Position numbers and translations under genes: made by a program
Assembly (NCBI GenBank): GCA_027487675.1
Contig: JAIYDD010000132.1
Coordinates: 1 to 64,000 of the forward strand
Direction of reading: 5' to 3'
From: Acetobacteraceae bacterium
GTDB lineage: Bacteria > Pseudomonadota > Alphaproteobacteria > Acetobacterales > Acetobacteraceae
Length of the DNA: 64,000 nt
The notes under the pieces: generated by a model
What the model saw: the letters and a program-made list of their open reading frames with translations, nothing else
What the model was told of the DNA's origin: nothing
The model's database searches: none
Shown here: piece by piece, positions 18,279-27,329 of the stretch
Numbering within the stretch: the first letter of the stretch is position 1
How the letters are laid out: each line of letters starts with the position of its first letter

Positions 18279-20157
18279 GAAGCCCGACCGCGCGGAGCCG
18301 AAGGCCGCGCCCGAAGGCGCGAAGCCGAAGCCCGGCGCCGAGGCCGCGAAGCCGCGCACCCCGCGCCGGGCCAAGGAGATGGTGGTCCGCGGCATCCCCG
18401 TCTCCCCCGGCGTCGCGATCGGCCCCGTCTTCGACACCACCGAACCGCCCGCCGAGGCGCCGCGCCGCAGCATCGAGCCCGCCGAGGTGGAGGCCGAGCG
18501 CCAGCGCCTGGCCGCTGCCGTCGCCGCCAGCCGCAAGCAGGTCGCCAAGCTCAAGATGCGGCTCTCCGTCCTGCCCGAGGAGGCGCAGGAGGAGCTGGAG
18601 CCGCTGCTGGATGCCTATGCGCTGATGCTGGGCGACAGCCGGCTGATCCGCGGGGCGCGCAAGCGCATCGAGGCCGGCTTGCTGGCCGCCGAGACCGCGG
18701 TGGCCGACGAGGCGGACGCGATCGCCGAAGTGATCCTCTCGGCCCGCGACGACGACAAGGCGGGCCTGAAGCGCCGCGCGGGCGAGGTGCGGGAGATCGC
18801 CCGCCGCCTGACCCGCAACCTGACCCAGAACCCCTTCCGCAGCTTCAAGGACGTGCCCGAGGGCGCGATCCTGGTGGCCGAGGAGCTGACGCCGGCGGAC
18901 GCCGCGCTGCTCGACCCGGGGCGCATCGCGGGCGTGGCGACCGAGGAGGGGGGCGCGGACGGCCACACCGCCATCATGCTCCGCGCGCTCGGCATCCCGG
19001 CCGTGCTCGGTGCGCCGGGACTGACCGAGCAGGCCCGCCGCGGCGATCCCGCGGTGCTGGACGGCGCGGCGGGACAGGTGGTGCTGCATCCCTCCGCCGC
19101 CTCGCTCGCCGCGGCGAAGGAGCTGCTGGCCGCCCATGCACGCGAACGCCAGCGGCTGTCCAAGCTGCGCCGCCTGCCTGCCGAGACCACGGATGGCGAG
19201 GCGGTGGAGCTGCAGGCCAACCTGGAGATTCCGGCCGAGCTGCCGCTGATCGCCCAGGCCGGCGCCGTCGGCATCGGGCTGCTGCGCTCCGAGTTCCTGT
19301 TCATGAACCGCGAGCAGCTGCCGGACGAGGACGACCAGTTCGACGCCTATGCGCCGATCGTCGACGCCATGGCCGGCGACCCGGTGACCATCCGCGTGCT
19401 GGACTGGGGCGGCGAGAAGGACATGGAGGCGCTGGCCGAGGGGGTCGAGCCGCACCATGTCGGCGCCAACCCCGCCCTCGGCCTGCGCGGCATCCGCATG
19501 CTGCTGAAGCGCCCGGCGCTGCTGGAGACGCAGTTCGCCGCCATCCTGCGGGTGGCCGCGCGCGCGCCCGAAGGCGCGGTGCGGGTGATGCTGCCGATGG
19601 TCACCGTGCCGGGCGAGGTGAAGGCGGCGCGCGAGATCTATGACCGCGTGGCCCGCCGCCTGCGCCGCAAGGGCGAGAAGCTGCCGGAGAAGCTGCCCGA
19701 GCTGGGCGCGATGATCGAGACGCCCGGCGCCGCGCTGGCCGCCGACGCGATCGCGCTGGAGGCCGATTTCTTCGCCATCGGCACCAATGACCTGGCGATG
19801 TACACGCTGGCCGTCGACCGCGGCGACGCCGAGGTCGCGCATCTCTACGACCCGCTGCACCCTGCCGTGCTGCGGCTGGTGCAGTTCAGCACCGAAGCCG
19901 CGCTGCGCCTGCGCATGCCGGTGTCGATCTGCGGGGAGATGGCGGGCAACCCGCGGCTGGTGCCGCTGCTGCTCGGCCTCGGCATACGCTGCCTGTCGAT
20001 GAACGCCAGCGCCATCCCGCGCGTGAAGCAGGCGGTGCGCGCGCTGAACATCGGCGATTGCGCACGCTTCGCGCGGCGCGTGATGGAACAGTCCGACCCG
20101 GCGCGGATCCGCGAGCTGGTGGACGGCTTTGCCAGCGGCGTGACCGAGCGGGGCTGA
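18268..20157 (+). CDS. ptsI: Phosphoenolpyruvate-protein phosphotransferase (enzyme I)
   Basis: A 629-residue enzyme that takes phosphate from phosphoenolpyruvate and gives it to HPr. The first ~37 residues are a Lys/Ala/Pro/Glu-rich leader not found in standard EI. The family start V-V-R-G-I-P-V-S-P-G-V-A-I-G follows. The phosphorylated His233 is in G-G-A-D-G-H-T-A-I-M; the more common sequence here is G-G-x-T-S-H-A-A-I. The PEP-binding domain is complete, with L-R-S-E-F-L-F-M, G-T-N-D-L-A-M-Y and the catalytic Cys in S-I-C-G-E-M-A-G. It ends the five-gene operon. Confidence 0.95.
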   Translation: MKTEKPDRAEPKAAPEGAKPKPGAEAAKPRTPRRAKEMVVRGIPVSPGVAIGPVFDTTEPPAEAPRRSIEPAEVEAERQRLAAAVAASRKQVAKLKMRLSVLPEEAQEELEPLLDAYALMLGDSRLIRGARKRIEAGLLAAETAVADEADAIAEVILSARDDDKAGLKRRAGEVREIARRLTRNLTQNPFRSFKDVPEGAILVAEELTPADAALLDPGRIAGVATEEGGADGHTAIMLRALGIPAVLGAPGLTEQARRGDPAVLDGAAGQVVLHPSAASLAAAKELLAAHARERQRLSKLRRLPAETTDGEAVELQANLEIPAELPLIAQAGAVGIGLLRSEFLFMNREQLPDEDDQFDAYAPIVDAMAGDPVTIRVLDWGGEKDMEALAEGVEPHHVGANPALGLRGIRMLLKRPALLETQFAAILRVAARAPEGAVRVMLPMVTVPGEVKAAREIYDRVARRLRRKGEKLPEKLPELGAMIETPGAALAADAIALEADFFAIGTNDLAMYTLAVDRGDAEVAHLYDPLHPAVLRLVQFSTEAALRLRMPVSICGEMAGNPRLVPLLLGLGIRCLSMNASAIPRVKQAVRALNIGDCARFARRVMEQSDPARIRELVDGFASGVTERG

Positions 20158-20248
20158 ACGCGCCGCGACGCCGGGCGCCGCCTCGGCGCGGCGCGCCGGA
20201 ACCCGGGCGCCGCCGCGCCGCTTCCGCCAGGACGGGCGGAGGACGCGC

Positions 20249-21259
20249 GTGCAGGATCGCGGCCGGGAACCGGCGGATGGCGGGACGGAGCCCTTCGGCT
20301 TCGCCCCCGTGCCCTGGCTGCCGCCCTTCCGCCTCTCCCCCCGCCTGCTGTTCGACGGCGTGCTGGAGGCGGTGCTGCCGCCCGATGCGCTGCTGCCCTT
20401 CGCGCGGCTGCGTGTGCGCCCCGACCCGTTGCGCGTGGCGCCCGAAGCCGCCGAGGCAGCCGCATTCGCCGACCTCCCGGCCGAGGAGCTCCGCGCCAGG
20501 CTGGCGGCGGTGCCCGCGGCCGATCGCGGAGCCGCGGCACGGCGCGCGCGCTGGGCGCTCGGCGGCGCGCTGGCGGCGGCGGAGGCGACGGCGGCGCTGC
20601 GGGCGCTCGGCGATCCCGGCGCCTGGGTAGCGGCGGCCGCGGCGCGGCGGGGTGTCTTCCTGCGCGCGCTGGATGAAGGGCGGCCGCCGCCGGCGGCGTC
20701 GCTGCTGGCGCATGCGCGCGCCGTGCCGCAGGCCTTCCAGCACCTGGGCAAGGCCCTGCCGACGGCGGAGGCGCTGCGCCTGCTGGCTCCCCTCGGGCGC
20801 GTCGCGGAGCTCGGCGCCGGCTTCGGACTTTTCGCCCGGGCGCTGGAACGGGCGGGCCTGGTGGTGGTGGCGAGTGACCCCGACCCGGCCGCCGGCACGG
20901 CCTTTCCTGTCCGCGCCCTGGATGCGGAAGCCAGCATCGCGCTGCTGCGCTCGTTCGGCGCGGTGCCGCCGCTGCTGCTGCTCTGGCCGCAGCCGGAGGA
21001 GGGCGGCTGGTTCGCCGAGGTGTTCGCGCGCGCCTCGCCGGGGCAGGTGATCGCCCTGGCCTCGCCCGAGGTGGAGTTCTGCGCCCTCGGCGGACTGGAC
21101 GCGGCGCCGCCGCCGACCGAACGGCCGGAGGGCTGGCGCGCTGCCGCGGGCCTGGCGCGCCGCCTGGCGCTGGAGTTCGAGCCGCTGGGCAGCGCGCCGC
21201 TGGTGGCGGCAGGCTGGCCCAGCGGGCCGACGCCGCTGCGGCTGTGGCGTCGGCGCTGA
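20249..21259 (+). CDS. Unknown protein with methyltransferase-like nucleotide motif
   Basis: A 336-residue Ala/Leu/Arg-rich protein read from a GTG start. Around residues 188-206 it has V-A-E-L-G-A-G-F-G-L-F-A-R-A-L-E followed by V-V-V-A-S-D-P-D, which looks like motif I and the acidic strand of a class I S-adenosylmethionine-dependent methyltransferase. The rest gives no family match that I recognise, and the N-terminal 150 residues are predicted helical. It has no signal peptide or membrane segment. It lies 91 bases after ptsI on the same strand and could be a late part of that transcript. The methyltransferase idea is inference from one motif. Confidence 0.65.
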   Translation: MQDRGREPADGGTEPFGFAPVPWLPPFRLSPRLLFDGVLEAVLPPDALLPFARLRVRPDPLRVAPEAAEAAAFADLPAEELRARLAAVPAADRGAAARRARWALGGALAAAEATAALRALGDPGAWVAAAAARRGVFLRALDEGRPPPAASLLAHARAVPQAFQHLGKALPTAEALRLLAPLGRVAELGAGFGLFARALERAGLVVVASDPDPAAGTAFPVRALDAEASIALLRSFGAVPPLLLLWPQPEEGGWFAEVFARASPGQVIALASPEVEFCALGGLDAAPPPTERPEGWRAAAGLARRLALEFEPLGSAPLVAAGWPSGPTPLRLWRRR

Positions 21260-21373
21260 ACGGGCGCTGCGCGCGCAACACGACGAAACACCTGCCCCGA
21301 TCCCGCCATGCCAGGGCCCATCGCGTGCCGCGAGCGGGGGCGAGGATGCCCCGGTCCTTGAGGGAAATCCGCG

Positions 21374-21790
21374 ATGCGCCCCATCCGCCCTGAGAGCGTC
21401 CGCCCAGAGAGCGTCCGCCCGGAGAGCCGCGAGGCCGAGGCCGAAGGCCGGGCAATGGCCCCGGACGCCGCCCGCCACCGCCAGGGCGGCCGGCTGAGGA
21501 CGGTGCAGCGCGCAGCGGTCGGCGGGCTCTTCGCGCTGTGGCTTGCGCCGCTGGGCGCGCAGGCGGAGAGCCAGTCCTCCAACTCCTCCTCCAACTGTTC
21601 CGACGGCCGCTGCACGCGGGTCGAGACCCTGCGCGTGGAGGACGAGGCAGGCGTGCGCGCCTGGGTGCGCCGGGAGACCTCGCAGGAGCCGCAGGCCCGC
21701 AGCTGGCGGCCCGAATGGCGCCCCGGCCCGGTCTTCCCGTGGCCGATGACCCCGCCGCCGCGCCGCGGCCGCGACGACGACGACGACTGA
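21374..21790 (+). CDS. Small exported protein, unknown function
   Basis: A 138-residue protein with a hydrophobic segment at about 46-64 (V-G-G-L-F-A-L-W-L-A-P-L-G-A-Q-A) that reads as a signal peptide ending in A-Q-A. The mature part has a Ser/Asn-rich start, two Cys close together, a Trp/Pro-rich segment and a tail of Asp. An AGGGA ribosome site supports the ATG at 21374, but the first 20 residues come from a 15-base tandem repeat (R-P-E-S-V units), so translation may really begin at the Met at 21455. No known family. It converges on the phospholipase D gene. Confidence 0.6.
   Translation: MRPIRPESVRPESVRPESREAEAEGRAMAPDAARHRQGGRLRTVQRAAVGGLFALWLAPLGAQAESQSSNSSSNCSDGRCTRVETLRVEDEAGVRAWVRRETSQEPQARSWRPEWRPGPVFPWPMTPPPRRGRDDDDD
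21386..21430 (+). repeat. 15-bp tandem repeat, three units
   Basis: Three adjacent 15-base units (21386-21400, 21401-21415, 21416-21430) of the form CGCCC-N-GAGAGC-GTC, with the third slightly changed. In frame they code R-P-E-S-V, R-P-E-S-V, R-P-E-S-R at the N-terminus of the exported unknown protein. Confidence 0.75.
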
Positions 21791-21813
21791 CCGCGCGCCG
21801 GGCGGTGCGGCTG

Positions 21814-23334
21814 CTACAACTGTTCCTCGACGGGCAGAACATGCGCCAGCCACGCCACCGCGCGGCGGCGCCAGGACGCATCCGGTTCGCGCCGCAGCAG
21901 GCGCGGCGCGCCCCGGACCTCGTCATGCCATGAGAGCCGGCCGTCGTGCAGTTCCACCCGCCAGCTGCAGGACGGATCGGCCAGACGCTCCTGTTCCGCC
22001 GCGACTTCCTTCGCCAGGCCGGGATGCTGGACGAAGGCGCCCATCTCCGTGTTCAGCATCGCCGAGCGCGGATCGAGGTTGAAGGAGCCGACGAAGGCGC
22101 GCAGCCCGTCGACCGTGAAGGCCTTGGTGTGCAGCGCGGCACCGCGCGATCCGAAGAGGCTGACGCCATCCTCGAAGGGACCCGGCTTCAGCTCATGGAT
22201 CGCGACGCCGGCGGCCAGCAGCGGGCGGCGGTAGCGGGCATAGCCCCCATGCACCGCGACGACGTCGGTCGCCGCCAGCGAATTCGTCACCACCGTCACC
22301 GCCACGCCGCGCGCGCGCAGGTCGAGCAGCAGCGCAAGGCCCGCGCGGCCGGGGACGAAATAGGGCGAGATCAGCCGCACCTCGCGCTTCGCCACGCGCA
22401 GCGCGTCCGCGATCTCGGGCGCGATGCCGCCCGCGGCACGTGCGGCGCGGCGCGCGGAGAGGCCGCGCTTCGCCTTTTCCGGCGGATCGGCGATGACGCG
22501 CACCGCGCCCTCGCCCACCAGCGAAAGGCCGCGCCGCAGCGGCGCGATGGGGGACGCGGAAAGCAGCCGCAGCAGGCGCTGCGCCTCCGGCAGGGCGGTG
22601 GCGGCCGCCATTTCGCGCCGCAGCCTTGCGAGCCCGTCGGGCCGATGCGCGGCGGCGCTGATCGCGGCGGCGGGGCGCGCGAGGGGACTCCGCCAGTAGC
22701 GTTCGAACACCGCCGAGGCCTGTTCCGCCGCCTTGCCGGCGATGGCGAGGTCGAGGTCGCGGAAGGTGATCGCCAGCTCGCCTTCCAGCCCGAAATACTC
22801 GTTGGCGATGTTGCGCCCGCCGACGACGGCCAGCCGGCCATCGGCGATCCAGTTCTTGTTGTGCATGCGACGGTTCAGGTGCCAGCCGCCGAAGAGCAGT
22901 TCCAGCAGCACGCCGAGCCGGCCGAACATCCGCCAGCGCGTGCCGTTGAACAGCTTTACCTCGATCGCGGGATGGGAATCGAGCGCGGCCAGCACGCGCT
23001 CGCGGCCCAGCGCATAGACGTCGTCGAGCAGCATGCGCACCCGCACGCCGCGATCGGCGGCCTGCAGCACTTCCTGCGCCAGCAGCTGGCCGGTCACGTC
23101 GCCGCGCCAAACATAGTATTGCAGGTCCAGGCTGCGCCCGGCGGCGCGGGCGGTGGCGGCGCGCAGCGCGAAGGCGGCGCCGGCGTCGCAGACCAGCGCC
23201 AGGCCGCTCTGCGACCCGCCCGGCCGGGCGCCGAGCCTGGCCAGTGCAGCGGTCACCGCCCGCTCGAGCCTGGTGCCGCCGGCGCGCATCGGCAGGCGGG
23301 ATGCGGGCGCGGGCGGGGAGAGCTGTTCGGCCAT
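21814..23334 (-). CDS. Phospholipase D-family protein (cardiolipin synthase-like)
   Basis: A 506-residue protein with two HKD catalytic motifs: H-N-K-N-W-I-A-D (His158, Lys160, Asp165) and H-T-K-A-F-T-V-D (His402, Lys404, Asp409), each followed by the usual G-G/G-S-x-N. The pattern L-Q-Y-Y-V-W, L-L-D-D-V, then L-F-N-G-T-R fits the cytoplasmic cardiolipin synthase / ClsC-like branch, which lacks the two N-terminal helices of ClsA. It probably makes or remodels phospholipid head groups at the inner membrane. The start M-A-E-Q-L-S at 23334 is used; the open frame continues upstream without family similarity. Confidence 0.9.
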   Translation of the reverse strand: MAEQLSPPAPASRLPMRAGGTRLERAVTAALARLGARPGGSQSGLALVCDAGAAFALRAATARAAGRSLDLQYYVWRGDVTGQLLAQEVLQAADRGVRVRMLLDDVYALGRERVLAALDSHPAIEVKLFNGTRWRMFGRLGVLLELLFGGWHLNRRMHNKNWIADGRLAVVGGRNIANEYFGLEGELAITFRDLDLAIAGKAAEQASAVFERYWRSPLARPAAAISAAAHRPDGLARLRREMAAATALPEAQRLLRLLSASPIAPLRRGLSLVGEGAVRVIADPPEKAKRGLSARRAARAAGGIAPEIADALRVAKREVRLISPYFVPGRAGLALLLDLRARGVAVTVVTNSLAATDVVAVHGGYARYRRPLLAAGVAIHELKPGPFEDGVSLFGSRGAALHTKAFTVDGLRAFVGSFNLDPRSAMLNTEMGAFVQHPGLAKEVAAEQERLADPSCSWRVELHDGRLSWHDEVRGAPRLLRREPDASWRRRAVAWLAHVLPVEEQL

Positions 23335-23695
23335 CGATCTCCTGCAACGCGGCAGGCGGCCGCTGGATCGCGTACGGCGCGGAGGGCCGTGGCGGAAGAA
23401 CCATCCCGACGCCCCGCCGGTTCGACCGCGGCCGTCGTCGCGCCGTCTGGCCAGGCACCCCCGCGGGTTTCGCCATCCGGGTGCGCGCCACCCACGGCAG
23501 GCTCGCCGCGGCGCGTCGCCGGTGCCGGTCGCCACGCGCCGCGTCGCCCGGAAGGGGCATGGCAGCGGCCCGCGCGAGACCGGGCCGGGCCCGGCGTCCC
23601 GGCCTCGAACGCCTCCGGCTGTCCCGGTCGCGACACCGGGCTGCGTTTTCAGTGGCCTGCCCGTGCCGTCCTGTCGGCGGCAGTGTCGACGAATG
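23335..23695. other. Gene-free stretch, nothing recognised
   Basis: These 361 bases separate the PEP-CTERM gene stop from the phospholipase D start, both on the minus strand. Open frames cross it on several strands, but they are extensions or shadows with no family similarity. It presumably carries the phospholipase D promoter; no clear boxes or hairpins were found. Confidence 0.5.
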
Positions 23696-24565
23696 TCAGC
23701 GGCGCAGCGAGGCGGAGAGCGGGTGCCCGCCGTCCGGCCGCAGCCGGCGCCGCCGCCGCAGCGTGGCGAGCGCCGCGAGGCCAACGCCGAAGAGGGCGAG
23801 CGTCGCGGGCTCCGGCACCGGTATCGGCTGTGGCGGTGGCGGGGGCGAGAAGGTGCCGGCCTTGCCGGTGATCTCGAACTTGATGCCCTCGCCGCTGCTG
23901 GGGTTCGTGCCGCCGGCGGTCAGGGTGACGCGCGCGCCGATGGTCCAGTCGAAGCTGGCGAGATTGCCGCCCGTCGGCAGCGCCAGCCACTGGTCGTAGG
24001 TGGTGGTGCCGGCGGCCGAGGCGCTGCCCGAGGTCTCCAGCACGCCGGAGGTCGAGAGGCCGATGCCGGGGGTGAAGAACAGCCCGGTGAAGTTCACGCT
24101 GGAGCCGGCCGTCGTCGCGACGGCGAAGACATGCAGCATGTTGTACGAAAGCCCGGGGGCGACATGGGTCACGCTGCCATTCGCCCCGCCGGACCGGAAC
24201 GACACATTGCCGCCGACGGTGCCGTTGCGCAGCCCGAACTCGTATCTGCCCGTCGCGGCCGTGTGCGTCAGGCTGAAATCATAGGCCGAGCTGCCCGTGA
24301 AGCCGTTGGCGAAGCCGACGATGTCGCGGTTTGGGAAGCCGGCCGGGTTCGGCTGGACGAACAGCATCTGGTCCGCCGATCCGGCGCGGGAAAGGCGGTC
24401 GCGCGCGGTGATGACCGACCCGGTCGGCGTCACCTCGGCATCGGGGACGTCCAGGTAGATCGTCGCGGCGCCCGCGGGCGCGGCCGCCCCCGCCAGGAGC
24501 ATGGCGCCGAGCGCAAGGGCCGGCGCGGCAGCGAGCCAGTTCATCTTCGGGGACCGCATCGGCAT
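23696..24565 (-). CDS. PEP-CTERM sorting-domain protein
   Basis: A 289-residue exported protein. Residues 1-34 form a signal peptide ending near A-G-A-A. The middle is a beta-rich domain with many Gly, Thr, Ser and Asn and no recognised enzyme motif. The C-terminus has the PEP-CTERM tripartite signal: V-P-E-P-A-T-L-A-L-F-G, a hydrophobic helix, and R-R-R-R-R, followed unusually by about 15 more residues. In bacteria with exosortase this tail is cut and the protein is sent to the surface or exopolysaccharide. No exosortase gene is in the window. The upstream 142 bases include an A/T-rich patch (about 24610-24665) that stands out and probably holds the promoter. Confidence 0.88.
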   Translation of the reverse strand: MPMRSPKMNWLAAAPALALGAMLLAGAAAPAGAATIYLDVPDAEVTPTGSVITARDRLSRAGSADQMLFVQPNPAGFPNRDIVGFANGFTGSSAYDFSLTHTAATGRYEFGLRNGTVGGNVSFRSGGANGSVTHVAPGLSYNMLHVFAVATTAGSSVNFTGLFFTPGIGLSTSGVLETSGSASAAGTTTYDQWLALPTGGNLASFDWTIGARVTLTAGGTNPSSGEGIKFEITGKAGTFSPPPPPQPIPVPEPATLALFGVGLAALATLRRRRRLRPDGGHPLSASLRR

Positions 24566-24707
24566 ACTCCTTGTCGCTTCAGCCCGGGCCGAGCTGGCGG
24601 GAGGCGAAAGTAAAGGCGCCTCTTTCTCCTCAAATTTCCTACATTTATAGACGTTTGTCCAGCGAAAACGCGGCGCCTGAGGCGTGACAATCCCGTGAGG
24701 CCGAACC

Positions 24708-25439
24708 TCACGCCGCTTCGCGGCCCTCCGCCAGGCTTGCCGCCGCCTCGGCAAGGTGCAGGCGGGCGGTCATCGGCAGGTGGTCGGAGGCGATGCGCGC
24801 GCGCGGCGTGTCATGCACCTCCACCCCGGAAACCAGGCCTTGCGGCCAGCCCATGATGCGGTCCAGCGGCAGCACCGGCAGCCGCGCGGGGAAACTCGGC
24901 GGGCCGGCGGCGACGGTGCCGAAGAACTGCTCCAGCGCGCGCAGCGAGGAGCGCGGCCCGGCCTTCCACTCGTTCAGGTCGCCGGCCAGAAGCGTCGGCA
25001 TGCCCGGGCCTTCGACCACCGCGGCCAGGATGGCCTCCGCCTGGCGGCGCCGGCAGCGCGGCAGCAGGCCGAAATGCGCCGCCACCACCCGCAGCGGGCC
25101 GGCCGGCAGATCGAGTTCCGCGATCACCGCGCCGCGGGGCTCCGCCCCCGGCAGCGCCAGGCGGCGCAGCCGGGCGCGCGTGCCAGCACGCACCAGCAGG
25201 GCGTTGCCGTGCCAGCCATGGCCGTCCGGCAGGTCGGAGACGGGCAGCGGCACCAGCCCCGTCTCGCGCTCCAGCATGTGGACATCCATCAGCCCGACGC
25301 GGCGCCCGAAGCGGCGATCGACTTCCTGCAGCGCGATGAGGTCGGCGCCGAGTTCGCCGATCACATGGACGCAGCGCGCCGGATCGAAGCGGCCGTCGCC
25401 GCCGACGCATTTGTGCAGGTTCCAGGAGGCGATGCGCAT
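24708..25439 (-). CDS. Endonuclease/exonuclease/phosphatase-family protein
   Basis: A 243-residue protein of the EEP fold. It starts [11 protein letters not shown], with the Asn of the first metal site, then L-Q-E-V-D (metal Glu), L-L-A-G-D-L-N-E-W near the middle and I-A-S-D-H-L-P-M at the end (catalytic Asp-His). Such proteins cleave phosphodiesters in DNA, RNA or phospholipids. The frame stays open to 25694 and a start at 25517 is possible; the chosen ATG has GGGAG close upstream, nearer than ideal. It is divergent from ahcY. Confidence 0.85.
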   Translation of the reverse strand: MRIASWNLHKCVGGDGRFDPARCVHVIGELGADLIALQEVDRRFGRRVGLMDVHMLERETGLVPLPVSDLPDGHGWHGNALLVRAGTRARLRRLALPGAEPRGAVIAELDLPAGPLRVVAAHFGLLPRCRRRQAEAILAAVVEGPGMPTLLAGDLNEWKAGPRSSLRALEQFFGTVAAGPPSFPARLPVLPLDRIMGWPQGLVSGVEVHDTPRARIASDHLPMTARLHLAEAAASLAEGREAA

Positions 25440-25724
25440 CTCTCCCGGTGCCGGCGGCGGGCGGGGCCCCGCCTGGCGGCGATGCTCGCCGCGGTATTCG
25501 GCGATCAGGGCGCGCATCGCATCGCGCGTCGCGCGGATGCGGCGGGCGACGCGCGCCACGGCCGGCGCGCGCGGCAGGCGCCTGGGGGAGGAAGCAGGCG
25601 TCAGGGCGGGGCCCTCAGGGTCGGGTGGCGCGCAGCATGCAAGGCCGGCCGCGGCACGGCGCGCCACAAATGCGCATTCGGACGGCCGGCGCAAGCATCA
25701 AGCTGTGTCGGCGGCCACGAAACC

Positions 25725-25742
25725 CATAAACATATCCTTATG
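25725..25742. promoter_or_regulatory. Imperfect palindrome upstream of ahcY
   Basis: CATAAACATATCCTTATG is symmetric at 14 of 18 positions (arms CATAA/TTATG around a central ATAT). It is 75 bases upstream of the ahcY start in an otherwise GC-rich stretch, so it is a good operator candidate. ArsR-type SahR regulators control S-adenosylhomocysteine recycling in some proteobacteria, but assigning this site to SahR is only a hypothesis. Part of it could also overlap a -10 element. Confidence 0.5.
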
Positions 25743-25817
25743 CCTCGCTGGTCCGGCTTGGACTTCTCGGCGGCCCGTGCTACGCGCCGCACGACCCGAG
25801 GAACAGGACCCAGCGCC

Positions 25818-27218
<1,401 letters not shown>

Positions 27219-27329
27219 CGCCGTAGCGGCCGGGGCACGCCCTCGCGGCGGCCCCGGCCCACGCAGGCGCTGCTTGACGCGCGCGACGGGCCGCGTCGTG
27301 ATCAGCTGGCTCCGGGCCGGGACATCGCC

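Noticed and set aside
18193-21615. A 1140-codon open frame on the minus strand across ptsI and its neighbours
   Set aside because: It is antisense to well-supported genes and its product is Arg/Ala/His-rich with no domain. Very GC-rich DNA commonly keeps stops out of the antisense frames.
25695-25817. Possible SAM or SAH riboswitch upstream of ahcY
   Set aside because: I could not fold the leader into a known SAH, SAM-II or SAM/SAH riboswitch consensus; only the palindrome is supportable.
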